Of a stretch of DNA of 60,918 nucleotides, positions 16,365 through 24,741 are shown one piece after another. How positions within the stretch are numbered: the stretch's first letter is position 1; the number at the start of each line of letters is the position of its first letter. The translations under genes were made by a program, and so were the position numbers. The stretch comes from Phaeodactylibacter sp. (lineage in GTDB: Bacteria; Bacteroidota; Bacteroidia; Chitinophagales; Saprospiraceae). The notes below the pieces were generated by a model. The model was given only the letters and a program-made list of their open reading frames with translations, searched no databases and had not been told where the DNA came from. The stretch spans positions 1 to 60,918 of the forward strand of contig JAGFJD010000195.1 of NCBI GenBank assembly GCA_024102975.1. Reading direction: 5' to 3'.

Positions 16365-17502
16365 GATTGTTGGTGCTTTTCATCTTCAATTCACCCTCGC
16401 CTTTTTCCAGCTGATTGCCCAAAATGGTCGTGTTGATATGAAAGAGCTCTTCGAAGTACCGCTTATTCTGCAGGGAAAGGAACCCGATACCCAGGAACTG
16501 CAAGGCAATGATGAGCGTCACGCCGCCCACCATGAAGGAATAGGGCCGTTGCTGGAATACGGTGGCCACCGCCATGCCAAACCGGTCTTCAAAATTGCCG
16601 GCCGCCAGGGCTATTTCCGGAAGGATGGCAAAAGTGTGGGCAAATATCCAGGCAATAATGTACAGGGATACCAGGAGCAAGCCCAGGCCAATGCTCATAA
16701 AGAGGATATAGGGCCGGAAGATAAACCCGGACATCAGCCCGGCCAGAATGTTGCTGAAAATGCGCATGCCGGAAGCCCTGCCCGTCTTTTGCTGGCCGCT
16801 CCAGTCCAGATGGGCCGGTATCTCCTCGATCCGTGCCCGCAGGATCATTGCCTTATACAGGATTTCCGGGTTGATAGAGTAGGTGATGGATTTCAGGTTC
16901 AGTTTGCGGAGAAAATCTTTTTTGTAAACCCGCACCATGCCGGTAAAGGTATGGATTTTCTGCGGAGACATGGCCCGCATGATCCGGTTGACGCCCCGGC
17001 TGAGCAGCAGCCGGAATACCGGGACATTGGTGTGCCTGCCGCCCTGCATGTATGGAGACGCCAGGACAATGTCGGCATCAGTTTCGATGATCCGGGCCAG
17101 CAACCGTTCGATGTGAAGCTCTGAATAGCTGAGGTCAATGTCCAGCGTCACGATATAATCTCCGGTTGCGATCCTGAATCCGGTTTGCAGGGCGCCGCCC
17201 AAGTTGCGGTTGACGACGTGATGGGCTACTTTGGCTTCCTTATGCTCTGCGGCAAACCGGTCGGCTATGGCACCTGTGCCGTCCGTGCTTCCGTCATCGA
17301 CAATGATCAATTCCCAACGAAAGGAATGTTCCTGTCTCTTCAGGTAGCTGCACAGCCTCTGCAGGTTGTTTTCTATGATCGCCGATTCATTGTATGCAGG
17401 AGTGACGATGCTGACCAGGGGGCGGGTATCTGCTTTTTTGGAAAGCGTTGCCCTTATCCTGCTGCGAATAGCGGTGCGGTTGCTTTCACGGATGTTTTGC
17501 AT
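16342..17502 (-). CDS. GT2 glycosyltransferase, dolichol-phosphate-mannose synthase type
   Basis: A 386-residue GT-A enzyme. VSIVTPAYNE (30-39), LIIVDDGSTDGTG (~65-76) and the DxD-like TLDIDLSYSE (~115) mark the nucleotide-sugar site. The C-terminal third has two to three hydrophobic helices (RPYILFMSIGLGLLLVSLYII, split here by segments, and YSFMVGGVTLIIALQFLG). Enzymes of this layout usually transfer a hexose from UDP- or GDP-sugar to undecaprenyl or dolichyl phosphate at the inner face of the membrane. The following gene, overlapping by 23 bp, encodes a GT-C-like protein that could use the product. Confidence 0.9.
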   Translation of the reverse strand: MQNIRESNRTAIRSRIRATLSKKADTRPLVSIVTPAYNESAIIENNLQRLCSYLKRQEHSFRWELIIVDDGSTDGTGAIADRFAAEHKEAKVAHHVVNRNLGGALQTGFRIATGDYIVTLDIDLSYSELHIERLLARIIETDADIVLASPYMQGGRHTNVPVFRLLLSRGVNRIMRAMSPQKIHTFTGMVRVYKKDFLRKLNLKSITYSINPEILYKAMILRARIEEIPAHLDWSGQQKTGRASGMRIFSNILAGLMSGFIFRPYILFMSIGLGLLLVSLYIIAWIFAHTFAILPEIALAAGNFEDRFGMAVATVFQQRPYSFMVGGVTLIIALQFLGIGFLSLQNKRYFEELFHINTTILGNQLEKGEGELKMKSTNNHGRQFST

Positions 17503-17569
17503 GGTTCTTTGGTTTCTTTTGGGTTATACTATCTGGCTGGCCAAGCTCAGGCGCCCGGCAGCGCCGGCA

Positions 17570-18550
17570 CTACCTCATTTCGGCCAATACGCTCTGAGCC
17601 GGCCTGCCCGAAAGGCCTTCCTGAAGGAAGTGGGCGGCGTGCCGGGCCATGCCTGCGAGTTTGAAATGCCGCCCCAGTTTTTCCATTACCCCGGTAAATA
17701 CTTCTGCCTTTCGCTCGCTGCTGATGTGCATGCCGGGAAAGAACTTCAGCCGGGGTGCCCGTTCTCCGCTGATCAGGTCCAGCGGATGAAGGAGAAAGCT
17801 GGGCTGCGTGCCGGTGGCCTGGCACATCCGGATTGCCAGGCTGAGGTACAGGTCCATGAGCGCGGGGGAAAATCCGTTGAGGTATAACAGATAGCTGAGG
17901 TGAAATGGCGTTTTAATGACCGGGATGGTGGTCACCGGCATCTCCAGCAATGTTTTGCCGCTCTCCAGTTTCCAGAAATAGGGCTTCACCGGCCGCAGGC
18001 CGTCCCGGAAGCTGCCAAACAGTTCCTTTCGGGCCTCCCGTTCTTCGCGGGATAACCTGGCGGTGCGGAAATAATACATTCGCGCCAGCGGGCCAATGTA
18101 AGTGGGCAGGGTGGAAGCGTCGTATACATAGCCGCGTTCGGCCAGCACGTCCAGCAGGGCGGGGCTCCAGCTGAAGCCCGGCCCGCGGAAGCCGGCCGGC
18201 CGCTGTCCGGTAACCCGTTCGATCTGCGCTTCCGCCCGTTCGACCTCCGCCTCCAACGCCTCCCGGCTGTAAGTGTGCAGCCAGGACTCGTGCCGGAACG
18301 AGTGGTTGCCCACCTCGTGCCCCCGGCGGGCAATCTCCTGAATATACTCCTTGTTCTTGTCGAGCGCAGCGTCCTGCCCGACGATGAAAAAAGTGATCCG
18401 GAGCTTCAGCTGGTCCAGCAGGTCCAGGACAGCAGGCACAAAGGTGTCGAGGTAGGAGGGATAGTTCTCCCATCCGGCGTCGCCGTGAATCTTCAGGTAG
18501 GTCCAGAGGTTGTCGAGGTCCAGCGATAGGCTGGCTAATGGCTTGTTCAT
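17570..18550 (-). CDS. Polysaccharide deacetylase (NodB/CE4 type)
   Basis: A 326-residue CE4 protein without signal peptide. The catalytic layout is visible: SLDLDNLW (Asp pair at 11-13), the metal-binding GHEVGNHSFRHES (77-89, HxxxH), and RPAGFRGPGFSW. The family removes N- or O-acetyl groups from sugar polymers or lipid-linked intermediates. With no secretion signal it probably acts on a cytoplasmic nucleotide-sugar or lipid-linked substrate. Its ATG overlaps the upstream FAD oxidoreductase stop in an ATGA junction, so the two are coupled. It is one of four deacetylase-type genes in the locus. Confidence 0.9.
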   Translation of the reverse strand: MNKPLASLSLDLDNLWTYLKIHGDAGWENYPSYLDTFVPAVLDLLDQLKLRITFFIVGQDAALDKNKEYIQEIARRGHEVGNHSFRHESWLHTYSREALEAEVERAEAQIERVTGQRPAGFRGPGFSWSPALLDVLAERGYVYDASTLPTYIGPLARMYYFRTARLSREEREARKELFGSFRDGLRPVKPYFWKLESGKTLLEMPVTTIPVIKTPFHLSYLLYLNGFSPALMDLYLSLAIRMCQATGTQPSFLLHPLDLISGERAPRLKFFPGMHISSERKAEVFTGVMEKLGRHFKLAGMARHAAHFLQEGLSGRPAQSVLAEMR

Positions 18551-19914
18551 TGGTTTTGGGGGGATTGGTTTATGTTTATATTGCTATATTGCTGCTGCCG
18601 TCCTGCCTGCAGGATAGCGGGCAGCTCCCGGTCCGCCAGCAGCAGCGTTTCGTTGACGTTCAGCGTCCCGTTGACGATGTGGGCGGTATTGAGGATATGG
18701 ACGCCGGGCAGGGAGGTGGAAACCGGAGGCAGCTTTCCGGAATAGCCGATAGTGGGCAGGGCAAACACGTGAGGTGCCCGGGCCACCCGGAAATCCGCCA
18801 GATCATCCCCGGCAATCTGCCCGTACATCGCCTTTAGGCTTTTCCGGAAATGCTCCTTTATTTCCTCGTCGCTCTGCCGGAAGATCGGGTCGCTGCTTCT
18901 TGCATATTTGGGCAAATAAAGCAGGTGGCGCCCATTGAAAGAGGACGGCGGTACGATGTTTGTCATTTCGATCACCCCGGTAAAGGGGCTTGGGTCCGTT
19001 ATGTTGGTCACGTAAAAAGGGGATAGGCTTTTTTTCAAAAACAAGGAAGCGCAGACGACGCCCAGGTATTCGATCTTCCGGTGCTTTTCGGCTTCTTCCG
19101 CGCTCAGGCCTTCGCACAGGCGGGCGGCAACCGGAGAGGGGACGGTGAGGATGGCCTGGTCGAAGACCGAACGGTTGCCGTGTTCATCCTCTACGATGAC
19201 CTCGCCCTGATCATTGCTGCTGATCCGGCTGGCACGGAAGCCCGTGCAGGCCCGGACCCCCTGCGCCCGCAAATGCCGGGCAAAGCAATCCAGTATCCGG
19301 GCATAGCCGCCTTCCACATAACCGAACATCTCTTTCTTCAGGCCCGTCCGCCGGGCGGCATACATGCGCTGGATCGTCGCCCAGATGAAGGCGGCCGAGG
19401 TTTGCCGGTAACTTTCTCCCAGCTTGGCCCGCAGCAACGGAAGCCAAATCTTGTCGAAGGCCCGCTCTCCCGACAGCCGTTTCAGCCAGTCGGCGACGTA
19501 AATACCCTCCAGCCGCTTCCAGTTCCTGGCCTTCGAAGCGTAAAATATGGTAAACCCGAGCCGCAGCTTATCGATCAGGGACAATGGCGGGAAACGCAGG
19601 AATTCCAGCGTGTCGGACATGGAATGCAGCTTGCCGTCCGTATAAAATCCCGTTTTGGTTTCCACCCATCTGGTTTCCTTTTCCAGGCCGATCTCTCTGA
19701 GCAGGCCGCGCAGCGCCCCGTCAGAAAGCAGGATGACGTGATAGAATTTATCCCAGGCAAGCCCGCCAGCTTTCCAACTGGCAGTTAGCCCGCCCAGCGC
19801 CGGGCCGGCCTCCAGGATGGTAACCCGCTGGCCCTGCTGCGCCAGGCGGTTGGCCAGTTGCATGCCCAGGATGCCGCCTCCGACAATGGCCCAGTGTTTT
19901 TGAGTGAATTCCAT
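18547..19914 (-). CDS. NAD(P)/FAD-dependent oxidoreductase, amine-oxidase/protoporphyrinogen-oxidase-like
   Basis: A 455-residue flavoprotein with the N-terminal dinucleotide-binding motif VGGGILG (11-17), the ILEAGPALGGLT glutamate segment that binds ribose, and a C-terminal FAD-contact region around LPGVHILNTAHIVNGTLNVNE. Related proteins in glycan clusters resemble UDP-galactopyranose-mutase-like or amine-oxidase-fold enzymes, and no substrate can be named. I chose the ATG at 19914. The frame is open to 20193 but crosses a hairpin-rich gap there and lacks homology. It ends in an ATGA overlap with the deacetylase gene. It is probably cytoplasmic. Confidence 0.85.
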   Translation of the reverse strand: MEFTQKHWAIVGGGILGMQLANRLAQQGQRVTILEAGPALGGLTASWKAGGLAWDKFYHVILLSDGALRGLLREIGLEKETRWVETKTGFYTDGKLHSMSDTLEFLRFPPLSLIDKLRLGFTIFYASKARNWKRLEGIYVADWLKRLSGERAFDKIWLPLLRAKLGESYRQTSAAFIWATIQRMYAARRTGLKKEMFGYVEGGYARILDCFARHLRAQGVRACTGFRASRISSNDQGEVIVEDEHGNRSVFDQAILTVPSPVAARLCEGLSAEEAEKHRKIEYLGVVCASLFLKKSLSPFYVTNITDPSPFTGVIEMTNIVPPSSFNGRHLLYLPKYARSSDPIFRQSDEEIKEHFRKSLKAMYGQIAGDDLADFRVARAPHVFALPTIGYSGKLPPVSTSLPGVHILNTAHIVNGTLNVNETLLLADRELPAILQAGRQQQYSNININQSPQNQ

Positions 19915-19930
19915 GCCGATGAATTTTGCC

Positions 19931-20000
19931 TGCCGGGTTCGCGTTAGCTTCCTTGTTGCTGAACCCGGCAGCGCCCGCCTGCCCGTAATGGCAGGCGGGC
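19931..20000. other. Two adjacent perfect hairpins in the gap after the nucleotide-sugar dehydrogenase gene
   Basis: The first stem is TGCCGGGTTC (19931-19940) with GAACCCGGCA (19961-19970), 10 bp with a 20-nt loop. The second is GCCCGCCTGCC (19973-19983) with GGCAGGCGGGC (19990-20000), 11 bp with a 6-nt loop. They fill much of the 227-bp gap 19915-20141. No T-run follows on either strand, so they are better explained as a repeat element or RNA stabiliser than as a terminator. Confidence 0.65.
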
Positions 20001-20141
20001 CGGCAGGTTTATCGAAGAAAAGGTTTTGAAATAATGCTGGCGAACGCGTGGTTTTATCAGGAACAAAACCAGCGATGCCAGTATATACTGACCTGGCGGG
20101 CTTTGCAGTCGACAAAACCTGCCGTGCGTTAGCATAAAATT

Positions 20142-21899
20142 TTACTTGCCCACCGCAGTTGCCGGCAGCCCGCGATACTGCCTGAGCGCACATGCCACCA
20201 GCCGGGAAGAAAAACCGCGATAAGGCGGTACTTCCCCGACCGGCCCCGGTTCCGGGATCAAACAGCCGGTATTGCAGCTGGCAGCCAGGCGCCGGACATC
20301 CCGGAACCTGACCCGGCCAAACTCCTCCGGAACAAATTGTTCATTCAGGAATTCCGTGAGGGCGAAAACCTCATTGGCCACGCCTTTTTCAACCGCGCGG
20401 AAACCCCGGTACACAAAGTCGGCAAATTCCTCGGCGGGTGCTTTCGCACCCCGGCCAATGCCGGCAAAAGCGATTCCACGGGAGACGGCTTCTATCCGTA
20501 CGGGCAGGTTGCAGGCTTCTACCATCCCTTTCAATTTCAGGGCCTTGTCGAAGATTTCACCCCTGCCCTCCAGATAGCTCTTATGAGCGGTAGCCAGGAA
20601 AATATAATCGGCATCGTAAACGGCACAGCCGAGGCTTCGGGTAAAGTGCCGGTTGAGCCGCGTACGGAGCAGGTTCTGGTCGTCGGGTTTGACGAAGGGG
20701 TCGTGCAGGGTGACCCGGCAACCCTTTTCGATCAGTTGGCGGGCCAGCGCCAGGGATGGAGCGTTGCGGGTGTCTTCCGAATTGAAGCGGTAGGCGGTGC
20801 CCAGGATGGCCACCTTTTTGCCCCCGAGGCGGCCAAACCGGCGCTCCGCCAGCCGGATGGTTTCGGCCGGCGATTCCTCGTTGATCAGGCGGGCCTGGAG
20901 GAAGAGGCTGTCCGCAGTGTCGAACCCGCTCTCCGCCCGGCGCCAGCAGAGCAGGGCGCCGTCTTTTGGCAGGCAATGGCCGCCCACGCCGGCCGTGGGG
21001 ATCAGCAGGCCGCCGCTGGGCACGGCGTTGGGGTCCAGGGAGGCGGCGTCTACCTGCGCCAGCCTTTGATTGACCTGGTCCCGGAGAGCATAAAAATCAA
21101 TGTCGTGCCGGTTGCAGTACCGCGCGATTTCGCTGGCGTAGGCGATGCGCACGTCCCGGTAGGCATTTTCCAGGGTTTTGACGACTTCGGCGGCCAGGCT
21201 GCTGGCCGGATGGAGCGCCCCTTCGGTAACGATATGCCGGTAAATGGCCCGGATCAGGAAAGGCGTCCCGGCGCGCAGGCCGGCCACCAGCTTGTCGGAC
21301 CGGCTGATCCGCTCGACCAGCCTGCCCGGCATGACGCGGTTGGGGCTGTTGCCCAGGAGAAGGTCCTGCCCTTCAACCAGGCCATAACGCGCAAAATGAT
21401 CCGCAATCAGTGTGTTCATAGTGGAAGGGGCCAGGGTGGATTCGAAGATGACCAGTGGGACGTGGCCCGCCGGCTTTTCCCGCAGGGCGGCAGCCAGGCT
21501 GTCCAGCGCGCCGAACAACGGCCCGTAGTCCGGTTCGCAGCTGTCCGGCTTTTTATCGGTTTGTACGCACACCAGGACGACATCTGCGTCGGCTATTTGC
21601 CGGTAATCATGGGTGGCGGAGAGCAATCCTTCCTTTACGGCTCCTTCGACAATGCCGTCCAGTTCCGGCTCGATGCCGCCGATGACGGACCGGCCGGCAT
21701 TGATGGCGCCCACCTTCCAGCCCGAGTTGGGGGAGTTGCGCTGCACGACGACTACTTTCGCAGGCTGGCTTGCCCCGATCCTGATCCTGGCGCGGGCCAG
21801 CAGGGCCGCCATGGGCATACCTACGATGCCGGGGCCGATGACGGCTATCTTCCGGACTTTCCAGTCAAAATGGCTGTTTTCATTCAGTTTGATCTTCAT
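20142..21899 (-). CDS. UDP-glucose/UDP-N-acetylhexosamine 6-dehydrogenase family, C-terminally extended
   Basis: A nucleotide-sugar dehydrogenase that makes a UDP-hexuronate from a UDP-hexose with two NAD+. The Rossmann motif IGPGIVGMP is at 21-29 and the catalytic Cys309 lies in VGGHCLPKD. The central helix and C-terminal UDP-binding domain (FNSEDTRNAPS, YIFLATAHKSY) follow. The canonical fold ends near residue 483 (FAGIGRG), but the protein continues to 585. The extra ~100 residues are unassigned. UDP-GlcNAc or UDP-ManNAc would be natural substrates given two WecB genes. It lies 144 bp after asnB, with a hairpin between. Confidence 0.92.
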   Translation of the reverse strand: MKIKLNENSHFDWKVRKIAVIGPGIVGMPMAALLARARIRIGASQPAKVVVVQRNSPNSGWKVGAINAGRSVIGGIEPELDGIVEGAVKEGLLSATHDYRQIADADVVLVCVQTDKKPDSCEPDYGPLFGALDSLAAALREKPAGHVPLVIFESTLAPSTMNTLIADHFARYGLVEGQDLLLGNSPNRVMPGRLVERISRSDKLVAGLRAGTPFLIRAIYRHIVTEGALHPASSLAAEVVKTLENAYRDVRIAYASEIARYCNRHDIDFYALRDQVNQRLAQVDAASLDPNAVPSGGLLIPTAGVGGHCLPKDGALLCWRRAESGFDTADSLFLQARLINEESPAETIRLAERRFGRLGGKKVAILGTAYRFNSEDTRNAPSLALARQLIEKGCRVTLHDPFVKPDDQNLLRTRLNRHFTRSLGCAVYDADYIFLATAHKSYLEGRGEIFDKALKLKGMVEACNLPVRIEAVSRGIAFAGIGRGAKAPAEEFADFVYRGFRAVEKGVANEVFALTEFLNEQFVPEEFGRVRFRDVRRLAASCNTGCLIPEPGPVGEVPPYRGFSSRLVACALRQYRGLPATAVGK

Positions 21900-21980
21900 G
21901 AGGGATGGGTTTTGGGGGTGGAGTGAGTGCCCGCCTTCGCCAAGGCTTGCGCCTCCGCTAAAGCTTCAGCGGCACATGGA

Positions 21981-22032
21981 CGGACGGGTAAAAATGAGGT
22001 AATTTTACCCGTCCGAGCATAGCGAGGACGGG
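21981..22032. other. Competing hairpins between asnB and the dehydrogenase gene
   Basis: CGGACGGGTAAAA (21981-21993) and TTTTACCCGTCCG (22003-22015) form a perfect 13-bp stem with a 9-nt loop. CCCGTCC (22008-22014) can instead pair with GGACGGG (22026-22032). The two pairings exclude each other, which is the geometry of an attenuator, but no T-run follows either. The element fills the 144-bp gap at 21900-22043, and similar ggacggg words recur at 43406-43428. Confidence 0.6.
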
Positions 22033-22043
22033 GGGTGAAAAAA

Positions 22044-23930
22044 TCAGGGCCTCTGGTCAATGAAACGCCGGAACCACAGTTCGATGCACAGGGCGCCCCA
22101 CAGCCTTCTGCCGAAGGCCCGCTCGGCATTGGCCAGTTTTTCCATTTCCTTCTTGTCGAAAATGCCCCGTTCGCGGCACGGCCTGGACAGCAGGACGTCT
22201 TTGATGAAATCCGAAGCTTCGTTCTTTGCCCATAGGTGCAGGGGGACGGGAAACCCCATCTTGTCCTTCCGATCCAGGATTTCCGGAGGCAGGATATTCC
22301 TGGCGGCCTTTTTCAGGATGTATTTCAACTCTCCTCCCCTGAATTTCATGTTTACCGGCATGGAGCAGACCAGTTCTACGATCCGTTTATCCAGCAGAGG
22401 CACCCTGGATTCGAGGGAAACCGCCATGCTCATCCGGTCTTCGACGTGGAGCAGGCCGGGCAGGCTGGCGAACAGGTCAAAGTGGGTCATTTTGTTGTAG
22501 TAGGACAAGGTGTCGGGGTGGTTGAAAACCTCCTGGAACCGATGGAAGATGGCCTCCTTGTCGTAATCTTTGCGGAAATCCTCCGCGTATAATTTCAGGG
22601 TGCTTTCGCTGCGGTCGATGAGGTGGAAATAACGGCGGTCCATGTCCAGGAAAGCGCCCTTTTTCCAGAAGTTGCGCATCATGGGAATATACTGCCGGAG
22701 GTAGGGCAGGTTAGGGATCACGGACTGCAGGGAGACGACGTGTTCCTCCTCGTCGTTGGTTTCGAATATGGCGCCCTTGAGGGCTTGCTCGAGATAGGCC
22801 ACCATATAGCGGGCGTAACCGCCAAAGATTTCGTCGCCGCCCTGCCCGCCCAGCGCCACTTTGACGTTGTCGGCGGCCAGGCGGGAGACCATATACTGCG
22901 GGAAGAGCCCCGGGCCGGCAACCGGCTCGTCCATGTAATAGATCAGCCGGGGCATCAGCTCGACGAATTCCCGGCCGGTTGGATAGGTTTTATACATTTG
23001 CGCCTGGCACTCCCGGGCGGCGATCTCGGCGTAGGGCGTTTCGTCGTACTCCGGCCCTTCCGGGAAAGCTCCGGTAAAAACCTTCAGCCCTTTGTGAACA
23101 TGCCTCGATGCCAGGATAGAAACCAGGCTGGAATCAATGCCGCCGCTGAGGTAGGCGCCGACCGGCACGTCGCTGCGCAGCTGTATCTTGACGGCATCTT
23201 CCAGCAGGCGCTGTATTTCATAGATGAAGTATTCCTGGGTGTGGTGGGTATCTACCTTGAAGCTGAGTTCCCAGTACTTGGCCAGGCGTAATTTTCCGGA
23301 TTTCAGATCAAAGGACAGGAAATGCCCCGGCAACACCTTTTTAATGCCCCGGAAGAGGGTCTTTTCTCCGAGCAGGAACTGAAAAGTGAGGTATTCGTCC
23401 AGGGATTCGCGGTCCGGTGCGGCTTCGACTTCCGGGTGGGCCAGGATCGCCTTGATCTCGGAAGCAAAGATCAGCTTTTCCTTGTCTTCGTAAAAATACA
23501 GCGGTTTAATTCCGAAGTGGTCGCGGGCGGCGATCAGCCGGCCCCGGGCCTTGTCGTAAAGCAGGAACGCGAACATGCCGTTCAGCCGGCCGATGGCGCT
23601 TTCTCCGTATTCCTGATACATCTTCAGGATCACCTCCGTATCGGAATGCGTGCTGAAGCGATGTCCTTTCTGAACCAGTTCCTGCCGCAGTTCGATGTAG
23701 TTGTAAATCTCTCCGTTGAAAACAATGGTGCAATCCCCGTCGGCCATGGGCTGGCGGCCGGAATTGATGTCGATAATGGACAGCCGCCTGTGGTAAAACC
23801 CGACCGGGCCGTCGAGGAAGGCGCCTTCGTCGTCCGGGCCGCGGTGTTGGAGCAAATCGCCCATCGCCTTCAGCACAGCGGCTTCGACAGGGGCTGGTTT
23901 TTTGTTACAAATGCCGGCGATTCCACACAT
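22044..23930 (-). CDS. asnB: Asparagine synthase (glutamine-hydrolysing), AsnB paralog 1
   Basis: A 628-residue class II glutamine amidotransferase plus synthetase. After Met removal the N-terminal Cys of MCGIAGICN is the glutaminase nucleophile; HRGPDDEG and NGEIYNY complete the GATase site. The ATP-pyrophosphatase loop LSGGIDSSLVSI is intact, so the enzyme should be active. In glycan operons this family amidates a carboxyl group, for example a uronic acid, rather than free aspartate. That role is inferred from context here. Two Met codons are in tandem (23933, 23930), and the second gives the catalytic N-terminus. The start overlaps the formyltransferase gene by about 26 bp. Confidence 0.95.
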   Translation of the reverse strand: MCGIAGICNKKPAPVEAAVLKAMGDLLQHRGPDDEGAFLDGPVGFYHRRLSIIDINSGRQPMADGDCTIVFNGEIYNYIELRQELVQKGHRFSTHSDTEVILKMYQEYGESAIGRLNGMFAFLLYDKARGRLIAARDHFGIKPLYFYEDKEKLIFASEIKAILAHPEVEAAPDRESLDEYLTFQFLLGEKTLFRGIKKVLPGHFLSFDLKSGKLRLAKYWELSFKVDTHHTQEYFIYEIQRLLEDAVKIQLRSDVPVGAYLSGGIDSSLVSILASRHVHKGLKVFTGAFPEGPEYDETPYAEIAARECQAQMYKTYPTGREFVELMPRLIYYMDEPVAGPGLFPQYMVSRLAADNVKVALGGQGGDEIFGGYARYMVAYLEQALKGAIFETNDEEEHVVSLQSVIPNLPYLRQYIPMMRNFWKKGAFLDMDRRYFHLIDRSESTLKLYAEDFRKDYDKEAIFHRFQEVFNHPDTLSYYNKMTHFDLFASLPGLLHVEDRMSMAVSLESRVPLLDKRIVELVCSMPVNMKFRGGELKYILKKAARNILPPEILDRKDKMGFPVPLHLWAKNEASDFIKDVLLSRPCRERGIFDKKEMEKLANAERAFGRRLWGALCIELWFRRFIDQRP

Positions 23931-24741
23931 CATGCGAAGTATTCAGTGCCGGCCGATGGGCAACTGCTGTTCTCAACCGGAAGCGCAGCGCATCGGTAAG
24001 CGTGGGGAGGGAATTATAGGTTGATTCCTCGTCGCTGTTGGGAATTAAAACAAGGCCTCCCTTCCCGATTTTATCTAAAGCTTCGATCATAGCCGGGAGA
24101 GCGGCCTTCTGGTTTTTTCGGACCAGGGAATGAAAGGTTTCGTCCGGCGAAACGTCGAATGCCTTTTGAACTATGATCGCTCCGGCATCTATTCCTTCGT
24201 TGACAAAATGAATGGAAATGCCGGTTTTTTTTTCTCCCTTGTACAACACCCAAAACGGGGTGAGCCTGCCCCGGTTTTTGGGAAGCAGGGCGTTGTGCCG
24301 GTTAATGACGCCAATTTTGGGAATATCAAGCAAAGGCTTTCTGAGAATACTCTGGCATTGGTTGATGATGACGTCGATATCCAGTTTCCGTATCTCTTCC
24401 TGGAAGTTTTGGCTGTTTGGCGTTTTGACTGTCCAGGTTGGAATGCCTTTTTGTTTGGCAAAAGACAGGATAGAAGGGTCTCCGGACAACCCCAGGGCAT
24501 GTGCTTTTTTTGCAATGTGGAACCAAATGACCTTCCAGGCATTGACAGCAAAATACGGGAAGCCCATAATGAGCAACAAGGAGAGGATATAGGTGAGCTT
24601 TGAACGGTTTCTGCCAATGCTCAGCCGGCTACCTTTCGCGACCGCCAGCCCAACGACCTGCCCCGGCTTGTTTTCAATGATATGCCTGATGAATGGATTG
24701 GTCTGTACGGGGTCGTCCATCGTGATGATGAAAATTCTCAT
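23905..24741 (-). CDS. Formyltransferase-domain protein, probable sugar N-formyltransferase 1
   Basis: A 278-residue protein with the formyl_trans_N fold of methionyl-tRNA and amino-sugar formyltransferases. The catalytic Asn-His-Asp set is visible as INRHNALLPKNRG and GIDAGAIIVQ. The tRNA-binding C-terminal domain of Fmt is absent, which favours a sugar substrate. Formyl would come from N10-formyltetrahydrofolate. A short hydrophobic stretch (YILSLLLIMGFPYFAV, ~50-66) is unusual and may give membrane contact. Its start overlaps the deacetylase stop in an ATGA junction, so the amine freed by a deacetylase could be re-formylated. It is one of two such genes. Confidence 0.85.
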   Translation of the reverse strand: MRIFIITMDDPVQTNPFIRHIIENKPGQVVGLAVAKGSRLSIGRNRSKLTYILSLLLIMGFPYFAVNAWKVIWFHIAKKAHALGLSGDPSILSFAKQKGIPTWTVKTPNSQNFQEEIRKLDIDVIINQCQSILRKPLLDIPKIGVINRHNALLPKNRGRLTPFWVLYKGEKKTGISIHFVNEGIDAGAIIVQKAFDVSPDETFHSLVRKNQKAALPAMIEALDKIGKGGLVLIPNSDEESTYNSLPTLTDALRFRLRTAVAHRPALNTSHDVWNRRHL

